Of a stretch of DNA of 64,000 nt, positions 1 to 10,744 are shown one piece after another. The translations under genes and the position numbers were made by a program. Under the pieces are notes generated by a model. It saw nothing but the letters and a program-made list of their open reading frames with translations. It was not told where the DNA came from and did no database searches. The DNA is from Variovorax paradoxus (GTDB taxonomy: Bacteria > Pseudomonadota > Gammaproteobacteria > Burkholderiales > Burkholderiaceae_C): assembly GCF_030815855.1 (NCBI RefSeq), contig NZ_JAUSXG010000001.1:1178001-1242000 (forward strand), read 5' to 3'. Every line of letters starts with the position of its first letter. The stretch's first letter is position 1.

Positions 1-1
1 C

Positions 2-853
2 AGCGCCCACACGCACGGTTTCCGCGGCGGCTATGCCAGCTCGCGGCATTCGATTTCGGTGGCGCCCATCGCCGGCAAGGGCGACGACATGCAGCGCGAC
101 TCCTGGTACAGCTCGATGCGCTCGGCCGGCGAACTGGCCAGCCCGCAGGCCGTGGGCCGCTACGCCGCCGAGCGGGCGCTGAGCCGGCTCAAGTCGCGCA
201 AGATCAAGACCACCGAATGCCCGGTGCTGTTCGAATCGCCGCTGGCCGTGGGCCTGTTGGGCGGGCTGGTGCAGGCCGTGAGCGGCGGGGCGCTGTACCG
301 CAAGAGCACCTTCCTGCTCGATTCGCTCGGCAAGCCGGTGCTGCCCAAGCACGTCGATGTGGCCGAAGACCCGCACGTGATGCGCGGCAAGGGCAGCTCG
401 CCGTTCGACGACGAAGGCGTGGTGACCCGCGCGCGCAAGGTGGTGGATGCCGGCCGGCTCGAAGGCTACTTTCTGTCGACCTATTCCGCGCGCAAGCTCG
501 GCATGAAGACCACCGGCAACGCCGGCGGCTCGCACAACCTGATCTTGAGCTCGCGCCTGACCAAGGCCGGTGACGACCTCGACGCCATGCTGGCCAAGCT
601 CGGCACCGGCCTGTTCGTGATCGAGCTGATGGGGCAGGGCGTGAACTACGTGACCGGCGACTACTCGCGCGGCGCCAGCGGCTTCTGGGTCGAGAAGGGG
701 CGCATCGCCTTCCCGGTGCAGGAGATCACCATTGCCGGCAACCTGAAAGACATGCTGATGGGCATCGAGGCCATCGGCGCCGATGCCTACACCTTCGGCG
801 CCAAGACCACGGGCTCGGTGCTGGTCAACCGCATGAAGGTGGCCGGCAGCTGA
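2..853 (+). CDS. pmbA: PmbA/TldE-family protease subunit, 5' end outside window
   Basis: The reading frame is open from base 2, so the gene begins before the window; 283 C-terminal residues are visible. The frame reads SAHTHGFRGGYASSRHS and later GVNYVTGDYSRGASGFW, the conserved C-terminal signature of the TldD/PmbA family. PmbA (TldE) forms a heterodimer with TldD, acts in the cytoplasm on unfolded peptides (microcin B17 maturation, CcdA turnover) and lacks the zinc motif carried by TldD. The visible part shows no HExxxH, as expected for the PmbA half. It converges with the next gene, with 22 bp between the stops. Confidence 0.93.
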   Translation, partial: SAHTHGFRGGYASSRHSISVAPIAGKGDDMQRDSWYSSMRSAGELASPQAVGRYAAERALSRLKSRKIKTTECPVLFESPLAVGLLGGLVQAVSGGALYRKSTFLLDSLGKPVLPKHVDVAEDPHVMRGKGSSPFDDEGVVTRARKVVDAGRLEGYFLSTYSARKLGMKTTGNAGGSHNLILSSRLTKAGDDLDAMLAKLGTGLFVIELMGQGVNYVTGDYSRGASGFWVEKGRIAFPVQEITIAGNLKDMLMGIEAIGADAYTFGAKTTGSVLVNRMKVAGS

Positions 854-875
854 GGCCGCAGGCCGCCTGCCTCGC

Positions 876-1667
876 TCAGACGATGCGGACCGAAAGGTTC
901 GGCAGCCCGTCGATGTGGATTTCGATCAGGTCGCCGCGCACCACCGGGCCCACGTTCTCCGGCGTGCCCGAGTAGATGATGTCCCCGGGCATCAGCTCGA
1001 ACGCCTGCGACAGGCGGCTGATCTGTTCCGCCACCGACCAGATCATGTGCTTGAGCGTGGCGTTCTGCTTGGTCTGGCCGTTCACCTTGAGCCAGATCGT
1101 GCCGTCGGTGTAGTGGCCGACCTTGGCCACCGGATGGATCGGCCCGATGGGCGCCGAATTGTCGAAGCTCTTGCCGATTTCCCAGGGCTTTTTCTGGTCG
1201 CCCATTTCGCGCTGCAGATCGCGGCGGGTCATGTCCAGGCCGAGCGAGTAGCCGTAGACCAGGCCCAACGCATCGGCAGGCGCGATGTTGCGGCCGCCCT
1301 TGGCGAGCGCCACGACCAGTTCCACCTCGTAGTGGTAGTTTTTCGTGAGCGACGGGTACGGATGGTCGGCCACGGTGCCGGGCATGACGACCTGAATCGC
1401 ATCCGACGGCTTCTGGAAAAAGAACGGTGGCTCGCGGGTCGGGTCGGAACCCATTTCCCGCGCATGGGCCGCGTAATTGCGGCCGATGCAGTAGATGCGG
1501 CGCACCGGAAACGCCTGCTCGCTGCCGACGATCGGCACCGTGGCCTGGGCGACCGCAAAAGGGGTTTGCGGCGCGCGCGATGCGCCGGCGGGCAGCGCGC
1601 AACCGGCAACTGCGCCGGCCGCCATGGCGGCGGAACCGGCCAGCAGGCCGCGTCGTGAACTGGACAT
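876..1667 (-). CDS. Exported fumarylacetoacetate hydrolase-family protein (Tat-type, possible lipoprotein)
   Basis: A 263-residue protein. Residues from about 45 onward match the FAH fold: RIYCIGRNYAAHAREMG, YHYEVELVV, then GDIIYSGTPENVGPV near the C-terminus. FAH-fold enzymes hydrolyse or decarboxylate C-C bonds in 2-oxo acids using a divalent metal; the H-x-E metal motif (HYEVE) is present. The start at 1667 is chosen because AGGAGA lies just upstream and because it gives a twin-arginine signal (SSRRGLLAG) followed by VAGC, which fits a lipobox with Cys23. Export is unusual, since most of the family is cytoplasmic. The substrate is unknown. It is divergent from the AraC gene at 1840 across 172 bp. 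Confidence 0.85.
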   Translation of the reverse strand: MSSSRRGLLAGSAAMAAGAVAGCALPAGASRAPQTPFAVAQATVPIVGSEQAFPVRRIYCIGRNYAAHAREMGSDPTREPPFFFQKPSDAIQVVMPGTVADHPYPSLTKNYHYEVELVVALAKGGRNIAPADALGLVYGYSLGLDMTRRDLQREMGDQKKPWEIGKSFDNSAPIGPIHPVAKVGHYTDGTIWLKVNGQTKQNATLKHMIWSVAEQISRLSQAFELMPGDIIYSGTPENVGPVVRGDLIEIHIDGLPNLSVRIV

Positions 1668-1839
1668 GGTCTTTGTCTCCTGAGTCTTTTGTGGTGAGCG
1701 ATGAAAGCCGGCCGCAGCCAGCCGGTTCATTCTGGAGCGCGCCGCCGCGGCGTTTCCGCACGCATCTACGCAAAAACAGGACGCAAGCAACACGGGCCGC
1801 CCGCTCGGCAGCCCCGAGGCAAAGGCTTACCATCGCGCC

Positions 1840-2787
1840 ATGTCGGCCCTTCCATCCAGCCTTCGCCTCTACGGCATGCAGGAGCGCGCGAACCACCTCG
1901 ACTTCGACATCCGCTTCGAAGGCGCGCGGGACGTGCTGGCGCGGCCGCATCGGCACGAGTATTTCCAAATCCAGGTGAGCATCCACGGCGGCTCGCAACA
2001 GGTGATCGGCGGCGCGGTGCGCCCGTTCACCGCGGGGCACCTGAGCTTCGTGCTGCCCTACCGGGTGCACGTGGTGCCGCATCCGCCGGGCGCGCGCTAT
2101 GCCATCGTGAATTTTGACCAGGGCTTTCTCTGGCCCGAGCTGGCGGTCGAGGCGCTCGATCTTGAAGAGGTGCCCGTGTCGCGCCAGCCCGAGTTGGCGC
2201 CCTTCCTGTTCCAGGAGTACATGGACTTTCATTTCGGCGAAGCGGATTTCGCGCGCATTCTCGGGTGGCTCGAAGAGCTTGCCGCGCTGAACCGGGAGCG
2301 GCGCTTCGGCAGCGTGGGCGCGATGCGCGGCATCCTGCTGCAGCTGATGGCACTGGCCTGCGACCGGCACGAGGCGCCGCTGCTCGCGCAGGCCGCGCTG
2401 CAGGGCGGTCGCAGTTCGGGGCGCGACGCGCTGCAGCGCGTGATGCGCTATGTGCGCGAACATCTGGGCGAGGAGATGTCGCTCAACGAGGCCGCCGCGG
2501 CGGCGATGCTGTCGCCCAACTACCTCGCGCATCTGCTCAAGAAGCAGACCCACCGCACGTTTACCGAACTAGTGACCGAGCGGCGGCTCGAGCGTGCGAA
2601 AGAGTTGCTGCTCACGTCGAATGCCCGCATTGCCGACATCGCACGGCAGTGCGGCTTCGGCGACGCCGTTTACTTCAGCCGCCGCTTCAGGCTGCGCAAC
2701 GGTGTCACGCCGCGGCAGTTCCGCAGCCAGGCCGGTGCCGGGCTGGGCAAGGCGGCGGAGCCGAACGGGCACGCAAGCCACCCCTGA
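1840..2787 (+). CDS. AraC-family transcriptional regulator (first of a tandem pair)
   Basis: A 315-residue regulator. The N-terminal half has a cupin-type ligand pocket (HRHEYFQIQVSIHGG around residue 30). The last 100 residues hold two helix-turn-helix motifs, with the AraC signature running through IADIARQCGFGDAVYFSRRF. Such proteins usually activate adjacent catabolic genes when a sugar or similar ligand binds. A second AraC gene follows 8 bp downstream in the same direction, and a polyol-type ABC operon lies beyond. A link to that operon is inferred from position only; the divergent exported FAH protein is the alternative target. Confidence 0.9.
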   Translation: MSALPSSLRLYGMQERANHLDFDIRFEGARDVLARPHRHEYFQIQVSIHGGSQQVIGGAVRPFTAGHLSFVLPYRVHVVPHPPGARYAIVNFDQGFLWPELAVEALDLEEVPVSRQPELAPFLFQEYMDFHFGEADFARILGWLEELAALNRERRFGSVGAMRGILLQLMALACDRHEAPLLAQAALQGGRSSGRDALQRVMRYVREHLGEEMSLNEAAAAAMLSPNYLAHLLKKQTHRTFTELVTERRLERAKELLLTSNARIADIARQCGFGDAVYFSRRFRLRNGVTPRQFRSQAGAGLGKAAEPNGHASHP

Positions 2788-2795
2788 GAGAGGCC

Positions 2796-3746
2796 ATGAG
2801 CAGACACCACACCGCGCGAAAGCCGGAACTCGAACATGAACTGATGCGCGATCCGCGGCTCGGATTCGAGCCCGCGGGCGGCAGCTCCGTGCGCTGCCTG
2901 CAGCACGGCGTGCCCTGGCCGTTCGACTGCTGGCACTACCACGACGAATACGAGCTGCAGATCATCAACCGCAGCAGCGGCGACGCGTATGTCGGAAACC
3001 ACATCGGCCGCTTCGAGCCCGGCTACGTCGCGCTCGTGGGCGGGCGCCTGCCGCACACCTGGATTTCCGACGACGTGCCCCCCGAGGGCATTGCCGACCG
3101 CAGCATGGTGATCCACTTCCGCGACGAGCCGCTGCGCAAGGGCGTCGGTCTGTTCCCCGAGTTGGAGGCTGTGCTGCCGATGCTCGACCGCGCCAGGCTC
3201 GGTGTCGAGTTCTTCGGCATCGGGGACCGGGTGCGGGAGCGCTTTGCGCGCGTCCAGGGGCAGGAGGGCCTGGCCCGGCTGTCGGAATTCATCGGCCTGC
3301 TGCACGAACTCGCGAGCTGGGAGGACTGCCGCCAGATCTCGAGCGCGGCCGGGCCGCTGGGCGAAGACCCGAGCGCGAACTCACGCATCCGCCGCGTGCT
3401 CGACTACCTCGACCAGCACCTGACCGAGGAGCTCTCGCTGCCGGCCGTGTGCGCTGTCGCCAACATGGCCGAGAGCAGTTTTTCGCGCTACTTTCACAAG
3501 CACATGGGCAGCACGTTCACCGACTTCGTCACCCGCCTTCGCATCTCGAAAGCCTGCGAGATGCTGCAGGTGTCCGACCGGCTGGTGAGCGACATCTGCT
3601 ACGAGGTGGGCTTTTCGAACCTCGCGAACTTCAACCGCCGCTTCCTGCAGCTCAAGGGCATGACGCCTTCGGCCTACCGGCACCAGGCGCAGGACCGGTT
3701 CGGGCTGCGCACCGCGCAGAACACGCCGGTTGCCGCCGCGGCTTGA
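2796..3746 (+). CDS. AraC-family transcriptional regulator (second of the pair)
   Basis: A 316-residue regulator. The ATG at 2796 is used, with GAGAGAGG before it and 8 bp after the previous stop; the frame stays open further upstream but only inside the first AraC gene. The N-terminal cupin reads HYHDEYELQIINRSSG and the C-terminal AraC HTH reads VSDICYEVGFSNLANFNRRF. Its sensor domain differs clearly from that of the first AraC protein, so the two are not a recent duplication. It is the closest regulator to the deoxyribosyltransferase and polyol transport genes and is their most likely activator (inference). Confidence 0.9.
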   Translation: MSRHHTARKPELEHELMRDPRLGFEPAGGSSVRCLQHGVPWPFDCWHYHDEYELQIINRSSGDAYVGNHIGRFEPGYVALVGGRLPHTWISDDVPPEGIADRSMVIHFRDEPLRKGVGLFPELEAVLPMLDRARLGVEFFGIGDRVRERFARVQGQEGLARLSEFIGLLHELASWEDCRQISSAAGPLGEDPSANSRIRRVLDYLDQHLTEELSLPAVCAVANMAESSFSRYFHKHMGSTFTDFVTRLRISKACEMLQVSDRLVSDICYEVGFSNLANFNRRFLQLKGMTPSAYRHQAQDRFGLRTAQNTPVAAAA

Positions 3747-3758
3747 CATGCTTTATCC

Positions 3759-4301
3759 ATGAACCAGAACCTTGACCTCCTCGCACGTCGGCGCATCTAC
3801 CTCGCGGGCCCGGACGTCTTTCGTCCCGACGCCAGGGACCACTTCGTTCGGCTTGCGGCGGCTTGCGACGCGCTGGGGCTTGCGGCCTTGCTGCCGGCCG
3901 ATGGCAACGAGGAGCTGAGTGCGCAAGCGCCGGAAAAACGAATCTACGAAGCCAACATGCAGCGCCTTCGCGGTGCCGATGGCGTGGTGGCCAACCTTGC
4001 GTGCTTTCGCGGCTTGGAGCCCGATTCGGGGACGGTGTTCGAGGTTGGGGCGGCCGTGGCGTTGCAGATTCCGGTCGTGGCCTACGGTGTGCCGGAAGGC
4101 AGCTACGCGGACCGCGCGAAGTCTGCATTGCCCTGCGTGCTCGATGCGGCCGGCGTGCTGCGCGAAGACGGCAGCGGCATTGCCGTCGAGGACTTCGGCC
4201 AGCCGCTGAACCTGATGATGGCCTGTTCGATCCACATCGAGCCGACGCCGGAAGCGGCGCTGCGGAAGATGGCGGAACTGCTCGCTGTTCTTCGGGGCTG
4301 A
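3759..4301 (+). CDS. Nucleoside 2-deoxyribosyltransferase family protein
   Basis: A 180-residue protein of the usual family length. It starts with the family motif YLAGPDVF and carries DSGTVFEVG, in which Asp89 and Glu95 match the substrate-binding Asp and the nucleophilic Glu. The family exchanges bases on 2'-deoxyribonucleosides or hydrolyses the N-glycosidic bond in purine and pyrimidine salvage. It lies 12 bp after the second AraC gene and may be cotranscribed with it, which is an odd partner for a polyol uptake cluster. The true substrate may not be a normal nucleoside. Confidence 0.85.
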   Translation: MNQNLDLLARRRIYLAGPDVFRPDARDHFVRLAAACDALGLAALLPADGNEELSAQAPEKRIYEANMQRLRGADGVVANLACFRGLEPDSGTVFEVGAAVALQIPVVAYGVPEGSYADRAKSALPCVLDAAGVLREDGSGIAVEDFGQPLNLMMACSIHIEPTPEAALRKMAELLAVLRG

Positions 4302-4322
4302 GCTTCGGCCCTGAGCCGCCGC

Positions 4323-4341
4323 CATCTCGCTTCGCGAGATG
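4323..4341. repeat. Perfect hairpin in the gap before the ABC operon
   Basis: CATCTCGC and GCGAGATG are perfect 8-bp arms around a 3-base loop, 22 bp after the deoxyribosyltransferase stop. No T-run follows, so it is not a canonical intrinsic terminator. It may end or protect the upstream transcript or be a small dispersed repeat. The rest of 4302-4513 holds only the ribosome binding site TAGGAGACGA of the next gene that I can identify. Confidence 0.5.
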
Positions 4342-4513
4342 CACCCCGACCCCCGGCAAAACCCCAAGCCGGCTGGTCATAAAAATATCAGTCGACCGGT
4401 CTGCGTGTACGCGGCGCCGGGCATCGGCTGCATACGCTTCGTCCCTCCTGCTTCTGCCGTCCACTCGCCGGCAGTTCGCCGGCAATTCACAACAAGCCAC
4501 TAGGAGACGAACG

Positions 4514-5791
4514 ATGTCGATTCGAACCACACGCCGAGTCACGGCCGGCGCCATGCTGCTGGCAGCGCTGGCCACCTGGGGCCAGGCGCAGGCCCAGGTC
4601 TGCAAGGAGGACGTGCGCGTGCTGTCCCAGCCGCGTGACGGGCTGACCTTGCTTGAAAAGTACAAGGACGAGTTCAAGGGCCTGAGCGGCGCGTCTTTCA
4701 GCATCGACAACCTCAACGAGAACGACCGCCGCACCAAGACGCGCGCCGACGCCTCGACGGTCGGCAAGTACAACGTGTACTACGTCGACGAGGCCAACGT
4801 GCCGCTGTTCGCGCAGTCGAAGTGGATCGCGCCGCTGGCCAAGTACTACCCGGCCGATTACGACTACGCGGACTTCGATCCCGGCCGCCAGAAGGTCGCA
4901 ACCTTCGCCGGCGAAGCCTGGTTCGCACCGCTTACCGGCGGCGGCGACCTGCTGGTCTACCGCAAGGACCTCCTCGAGAAGGCCGGCATCAAGCCACCGA
5001 CCACGCTCGAGGAGTTCGTGGCCGCCGCCAAGAAGCTCAACGACCCTGCCAACGGCATCTACGGCGTGGCCCTGCGCGGCCAGCGCGGCTCGGGTGCCAA
5101 CGTGTGGCGCTGGATGCCGTTCTTCCGCGGCAACGGCGGTCAGTGGTTCGACGGCGAAAAGCCGGTGTTCAACTCGCCCGCGGCGGTGAAGGCCACGCAG
5201 ACTTATCTCGACCTGTTCAAGTACTCGGCGCCCGGCACCAAGACCGGCGGATGGGACGAGGCCACCGGCGCGTTCCTGGCGGGCAAGGTCGCGATGCTGA
5301 TCGAATCGACGCCGCTCGCGGGCAACGCGCTCGACCCGAAGATGTCCACCGTCATCGGCAAGGTCGCCTACCTGCCGCCGCCTTCGCCGCTGACCGGCGG
5401 CGGCTACGGCCACGGGCTGGCGATCGGCACCAAGGCCAACAAGACCGAAGAGGCGAAGAAGTGCGCGGGCCTGTTCATCGCCTGGGCCACGTCCAAGAAG
5501 AACGAGCAGCGCCGCCTTGCGGAAGGCCAGTTCGGCGAACTCAACCGCACCAGCGTGCTCGGCAGCCCCGAGTTCGCCAGGCGCTACGGCGCCGACCTGG
5601 GCAAGGCGCTGGCCGACACCGGCAAGCTCACCGCAGTGAACTTCTGGCAGGACGCGGCCTGGCCCGACCTGGGCGACCGCTGGGGAATCATCCTCGAAGA
5701 GTTGATCACCGGTTCGCGCACCGACATCAAGGGCGGGCTCGATGAACTCGACGCCTACGCCAAGCAATTGATCGCACGACGCAAGAAGTGA
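4514..5791 (+). CDS. Sugar/polyol ABC transporter substrate-binding protein
   Basis: A 425-residue periplasmic binding protein of the family 1 (MalE/UgpB-like) type. The start at 4514 has a strong TAGGAGACGA site and yields a typical Sec signal peptide with cleavage after GQAQA. Family 1 features such as WFAPLTGGGDLLVYRKDLLEK and GKVAMLIEST are present. It delivers ligand to the two permeases encoded next; its stop overlaps the first permease start by four bases. The dehydrogenase at the operon end suggests a sugar alcohol such as xylitol, sorbitol or mannitol as ligand, but this is inferred from context. Confidence 0.9.
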   Translation: MSIRTTRRVTAGAMLLAALATWGQAQAQVCKEDVRVLSQPRDGLTLLEKYKDEFKGLSGASFSIDNLNENDRRTKTRADASTVGKYNVYYVDEANVPLFAQSKWIAPLAKYYPADYDYADFDPGRQKVATFAGEAWFAPLTGGGDLLVYRKDLLEKAGIKPPTTLEEFVAAAKKLNDPANGIYGVALRGQRGSGANVWRWMPFFRGNGGQWFDGEKPVFNSPAAVKATQTYLDLFKYSAPGTKTGGWDEATGAFLAGKVAMLIESTPLAGNALDPKMSTVIGKVAYLPPPSPLTGGGYGHGLAIGTKANKTEEAKKCAGLFIAWATSKKNEQRRLAEGQFGELNRTSVLGSPEFARRYGADLGKALADTGKLTAVNFWQDAAWPDLGDRWGIILEELITGSRTDIKGGLDELDAYAKQLIARRKK

Positions 5792-6666
5792 AGAGAACAA
5801 GGAGCAACAAGACCAGGCTGCCGGCCGTCTTCATCGGGCCGGGGCTGCTGGTGCTGGCCGTGCTGGCGCTGGTGCCGACGCTGTTCGCGATCGTCATCTC
5901 GCTGCAGGACCGTGAGCTGGGCCAGACCGATTCGAGCTGGGTGTGGTTCTCGAACTATGTCCAGCTTTTTTCCGACCGGCGCTTTCTGAACTCGGTGGGC
6001 GTCTCGCTGACCTGGGAGGTGCTGACCGTCAGCGCGACCATGGGCCTCGCGGTGCTGCTGGGCGTGCTGCTCTTCCAGTGCACGACGCCGCGCTGGCGCA
6101 ACCTGCTCTCGATGCTCTTCATCGTGCCGGTGCTGCTGCCGCGCGTATCGGCCGCCTTCGTCTGGAAGTTTGCCTTCCATCCGCTGTTCGGCCTGCTGAC
6201 CTGGCCCTACAAGGCCATCACGGGCGAGCCTCTGGACCTGCTCGCGAGTCCGGTGACGGCCCTGCTGACGGTGGCTTTCGTGGACGTGTGGCAGTGGGGG
6301 CTGTTTTTCGCCGTCATCGTGCTCAAGCTGCTCGAGACGCTGCCGCCGCAACCCTTCGAAGCCGCGCGCATGGACCACGCCAAGACCTGGGAGGTCTATG
6401 CCTACGTGGCGCTGCCGATGCTCAAGGCGCCCCTCATCAGCCTGACCTTCGTGAAGATGGTCGAGTCGCTGCGCGCCTTCGACCTGATCTACGTGATGAC
6501 GCGCGGCGGGCCCGGCATCTCGACCGAGACGCTGGACATGTACGCCTTCTCGCAGGGCTTCATCGAGTCGGGCCGCATCTCGTATGCGTCGAGCATGGCG
6601 GTGCTGATGATGGTCGCCTCCACGGTGGCGTTCACCTACATCTGGAAATGGACGCGACCCTCATGA
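5788..6666 (+). CDS. Sugar/polyol ABC transporter permease (MalF/UgpA type)
   Basis: A 292-residue inner-membrane protein with six predicted segments. It starts with GTG at 5788, overlapping the binding-protein stop (GTGA), which implies translational coupling. The cytoplasmic EAA loop is present as EAARMDHAKTWEVYAYVALP; the normally conserved glycine of this loop is replaced by His. It pairs with the second permease, whose start overlaps its stop by four bases. Confidence 0.9.
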   Translation: MKRTRSNKTRLPAVFIGPGLLVLAVLALVPTLFAIVISLQDRELGQTDSSWVWFSNYVQLFSDRRFLNSVGVSLTWEVLTVSATMGLAVLLGVLLFQCTTPRWRNLLSMLFIVPVLLPRVSAAFVWKFAFHPLFGLLTWPYKAITGEPLDLLASPVTALLTVAFVDVWQWGLFFAVIVLKLLETLPPQPFEAARMDHAKTWEVYAYVALPMLKAPLISLTFVKMVESLRAFDLIYVMTRGGPGISTETLDMYAFSQGFIESGRISYASSMAVLMMVASTVAFTYIWKWTRPS

Positions 6667-7501
6667 CCGCCGGCAAAAAGAAGCCGTTTTCCTTCGGCAC
6701 GCTGTTCGCGCGGCTGGTGCTGATCGGCGCCGGGCTCTCCGCGCTGGTGCCGGTGCTCTGGACCTTTCTCAACTCGTTCAAGAACCGGGTGGACATCGTC
6801 TCGGCAGTGCCGAAGTTCGTCTTCACGCCGACGCTCGAGAACTACCTCTACGTGCTCGGCCGCGATTCCGTGGCCAGCGGGTTGGTCAACTCGCTGGTGG
6901 TGGTCGGCTCGGCCGTCGTTATCGGCGCGGTGCTGGGGCTGCCGGCCGCGTATGCGCTGGCGCGCTATCCGCTGCGCTGGGCCGACGACATCCAGTTCTT
7001 CGTGCTGTCGATGCGTTTCCTGCCGCCGGTGGCGGTGGCCATACCGCTGATGGTGATCTGGCTGCAGCTGGAGCTGTACGACACCCGCGTGGCGCTCATC
7101 GTGACCTACACGCTGCTCACGCTCTCGACCGTGATCTGGCTGGCCATTCCGGCTTTCAAGGCCGTGCCCAAGGAGGTGGAAGAGGCCGGCAGGGTCGATG
7201 GCTACGGGCCCTACGCCATCTTCTTCCGCGTGTCGCTGCCGATTGCGGCGCGCTCGCTGATCGGTGCCATCGCCTTCGGCTTCGTCCTGGTGTGGAACGA
7301 GTTCCTCATCGCGCTGATGCTCACCACCTCGGACGCCAAGACGCTGCCCATCGTCGCCTCGGAGCTCAGCCAGCTCGGGCGCGACGTGCCGTGGGGCATC
7401 TTGAACGCCTCGGTCATCCTGCTGTCGGTGCCGCCGCTGCTGATGGTCGGCGTGCTCAGCGGCTTTCTCAACGCCGCGTTCAAACGCAAGGGAGATGCCG
7501 C

Positions 7502-7505
<4 letters not shown>
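6663..7505 (+). CDS. Sugar/polyol ABC transporter permease (MalG/UgpE type)
   Basis: A 280-residue inner-membrane permease. The ATG at 6663 overlaps the previous stop (ATGA); an in-frame ATG at 6648 is possible. The EAA loop reads EEAGRVDGYGPYAIFFRVSL, with the usual glycine. It partners the MalF-type permease and the ATPase encoded next, with which it also shares a four-base overlap. Confidence 0.9.
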
Positions 7506-8641
<1,136 letters not shown>

Positions 8642-8679
8642 ACCCTGAAATACACACGCCTTCAAGCCGAAAGATCCAA

Positions 8680-9723
8680 ATGAGAGCACTTGTCCTGGAA
8701 AAGGCGCACGAACTCACGCTGCGCGACGTCGAGGTTCCCCTTCACGTGGGGCCTCGCGACGTGAAGATCCGCATGCACACCGTGGGCGTTTGCGGCAGCG
8801 ACGTTCACTACTACCAGCATGGCGGCATCGGCCCCTACACGGTCGACGAGCCGATGATCCTCGGCCATGAAGCTTCCGGCGTGGTGGCCGAAGTGGGTGC
8901 TGAAGTCACTCACCTGAAGCCCGGCGACCGCGTGTGCATGGAGCCGGGCATTCCGCAGATGGATTCGCGCGCAACGCGCGAAGGCATCTACAACCTCGAC
9001 CCTGCCGTGCGCTTCTGGGCCACGCCGCCGATCCACGGCTGCCTGACGCCGTTCGTGGTGCACCCGGCCGCCTTTACCTTCCGCATGCCCGACAACGTGA
9101 GCTTCGGCGAGGGCGCCATCGTCGAGCCGCTGGCCATCGGCCTGCAGGCCGCGAAAAAAGCTGCGCTCAAGCCGGGTGACGTGGCGGTCGTCATCGGCGC
9201 CGGCACCATCGGCGCGATGACGGCGCTGGCTGCCCTCGCGGGCGGTGCGGCGCGCGTGATCCTCGCGGACCTCGTGCCCGAGAAGCTGGCGCTGTTTGCC
9301 GGCAACCCCGCGGTGACCACGGTCAACGTGCGCGACACCGACCTTGCCGAGACCGTGAAGAAGCTCACCGACGGATGGGGCGCCAACGTGGTGTTCGAAG
9401 CCAGCGGCAGCACGCGGGCCTTCGATGGCATCTTCGACCTGCTGTGCCCCGGCGGGTGCCTGGTGCTGGTCGGCATTCCGCCCGCCAAGGTGGCCTTCGA
9501 CATCGTCGCGATCCAGGCGAAGGAAGTGCGCATCGAATCCGTGTTTCGCTACGCCAACATCTTTCCGCGGGCGCTGGCGCTGATCGCCTCGGGGCAGGTG
9601 AACGTGAAACCGTTCATCTCGCGCACCTTCGCATTCGAGGATGGCATCAAGGCCTTCGAGGAAGCGGCGGCGGGGAATGCGACCGACGTGAAGATCCAGA
9701 TCGAGTTTCCGGCGCCCGCCTGA
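8680..9723 (+). CDS. Zinc-dependent polyol dehydrogenase (xylitol/sorbitol/L-iditol type)
   Basis: A 347-residue medium-chain dehydrogenase. Catalytic zinc ligands are visible as Cys38 (GVCGSD), His63-Glu64 (GHEAS) and a later Glu (IVEPLAIG). The NAD-binding Rossmann motif is [10 protein letters not shown]. The lobe that carries four structural-zinc cysteines in many relatives reads [20 protein letters not shown] and lacks that cluster, as in animal sorbitol dehydrogenase. The enzyme would oxidise the imported polyol to a ketose. It lies 38 bp after the ATPase gene and closes the operon. No kinase follows, so further catabolism must be encoded elsewhere. Confidence 0.88.
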   Translation: MRALVLEKAHELTLRDVEVPLHVGPRDVKIRMHTVGVCGSDVHYYQHGGIGPYTVDEPMILGHEASGVVAEVGAEVTHLKPGDRVCMEPGIPQMDSRATREGIYNLDPAVRFWATPPIHGCLTPFVVHPAAFTFRMPDNVSFGEGAIVEPLAIGLQAAKKAALKPGDVAVVIGAGTIGAMTALAALAGGAARVILADLVPEKLALFAGNPAVTTVNVRDTDLAETVKKLTDGWGANVVFEASGSTRAFDGIFDLLCPGGCLVLVGIPPAKVAFDIVAIQAKEVRIESVFRYANIFPRALALIASGQVNVKPFISRTFAFEDGIKAFEEAAAGNATDVKIQIEFPAPA

Positions 9724-9735
9724 GGGACGGCCCGG

Positions 9736-10642
9736 TTACTTCGCCGCAGCCTTTTCAGGCAGCGCCAGCAGGTGCTCGAGCATTCGCCGCGCGTTGAGCG
9801 GCAGATCGTCCGACGAACGCACGCAGGCCATCAGCGTGCGCTCGGCCCATGCATCGCTCAGGCCGGCGCGCGCGATCTTCATCGAGCGGGCGCAGCGTAC
9901 GGCGGCGGTCTGCGGCACGATGCCCACGCCGATGCCGTGCTCGACCATGCCGCACACCGCCTCGAAGTTGCGCACGCGCACGCGGTAGGCCAGCTGCTTG
10001 CCCCATGGCGCGGGCATGCTGCGTCACCAGCCGCTGCAGCGCACTGTCCTCTGTCAGGCCGACGAATTCGCTGTCGGCCACGTCGGCCAGCTGCACGCGC
10101 CGGCGCCCGGCCAGCGCGTGGCCGCGCGGCATTACGAGCACGAGGTCGTCGCGGCGGAAGGGGTGGCATTCGAGGCCTTCGGTGCCGACCGCGTCGGAGA
10201 CGATGCCGATGTCGCACAGGCCCGCGCGCAGCGCCTCGACGGAATCCGGGCTCGGCCGTTCCTCGAGGTCGACCGAAATGCGCGGATGCTGCGCGAGAAA
10301 GCGGCTCAGCACCTCGGGCAGGTGCTCGTTCAGCGCCGAGGTGCCGCACATGAAGCGCACATGGCCCTTGAGGCCTTGGCCGTACTCGCCGAGCTCGCCG
10401 CGCATGCGCTCCATCTGCTGCAGCACGACGCGCGCATGGTGCAGCAGCGTGCGGCCCGCCTCGGTGGGGCGCACGCCCTGCGCGTGCCGCGTGAGCAGCG
10501 GGCTGCCGAGCGCGTCTTCCATGCCGCGCACGCGCTGGCTCGCTGAAGCCAGCGTCATGTGCGAACGCTGTGCGCCGGCGGTGAGGCTGCCGGCCTCCAC
10601 CACGTGGAGGAAGAGCCGAAGGTCGGTGAGATCGAATCGCAT
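9736..10642 (-). pseudogene. LysR-family regulator interrupted by a +1 frameshift
   Basis: The N-terminal part (from MRFDLTDLRLFLHVVEAGSL at 10642) has the LysR HTH and most of the effector domain; the C-terminal part (GIGVGIVPQTAA onward, ending at 9736) lies in another frame. The break is at the four C's at 10001-10004. With one base fewer, the minus strand reads ARAMGKQLAYRVRVRN and restores a normal protein of about 301 residues. This is either a real inactivating mutation or a single-base sequence error. It is divergent from the TauE/SafE gene, its probable target. Confidence 0.85.
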
Positions 10643-10667
10643 GATGAGCCCGCAAGGTAGCACGCCA

Positions 10668-10688
10668 GCCTCAGTCTGTGCCTGAGGC
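10668..10688. promoter_or_regulatory. Candidate LysR operator
   Basis: A perfect 7-bp inverted repeat GCCTCAG-N7-CTGAGGC lies in the 102-bp region between the divergent LysR start and the TauE/SafE start. LysR proteins typically bind dyads of this kind between themselves and their target. No binding data can be read from sequence. Confidence 0.45.
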
Positions 10689-10744
10689 CGGCTGCGCCAA
10701 TGCCGCATTTGCAGGCGCAGGGCTGGCCGGCAGACTGGGCACCG

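Noticed and set aside
787-2553. 588-codon minus-strand frame across the FAH and AraC genes
   Set aside because: Shadow of two convincing genes on other frames; composition is random Arg/His/Ala.
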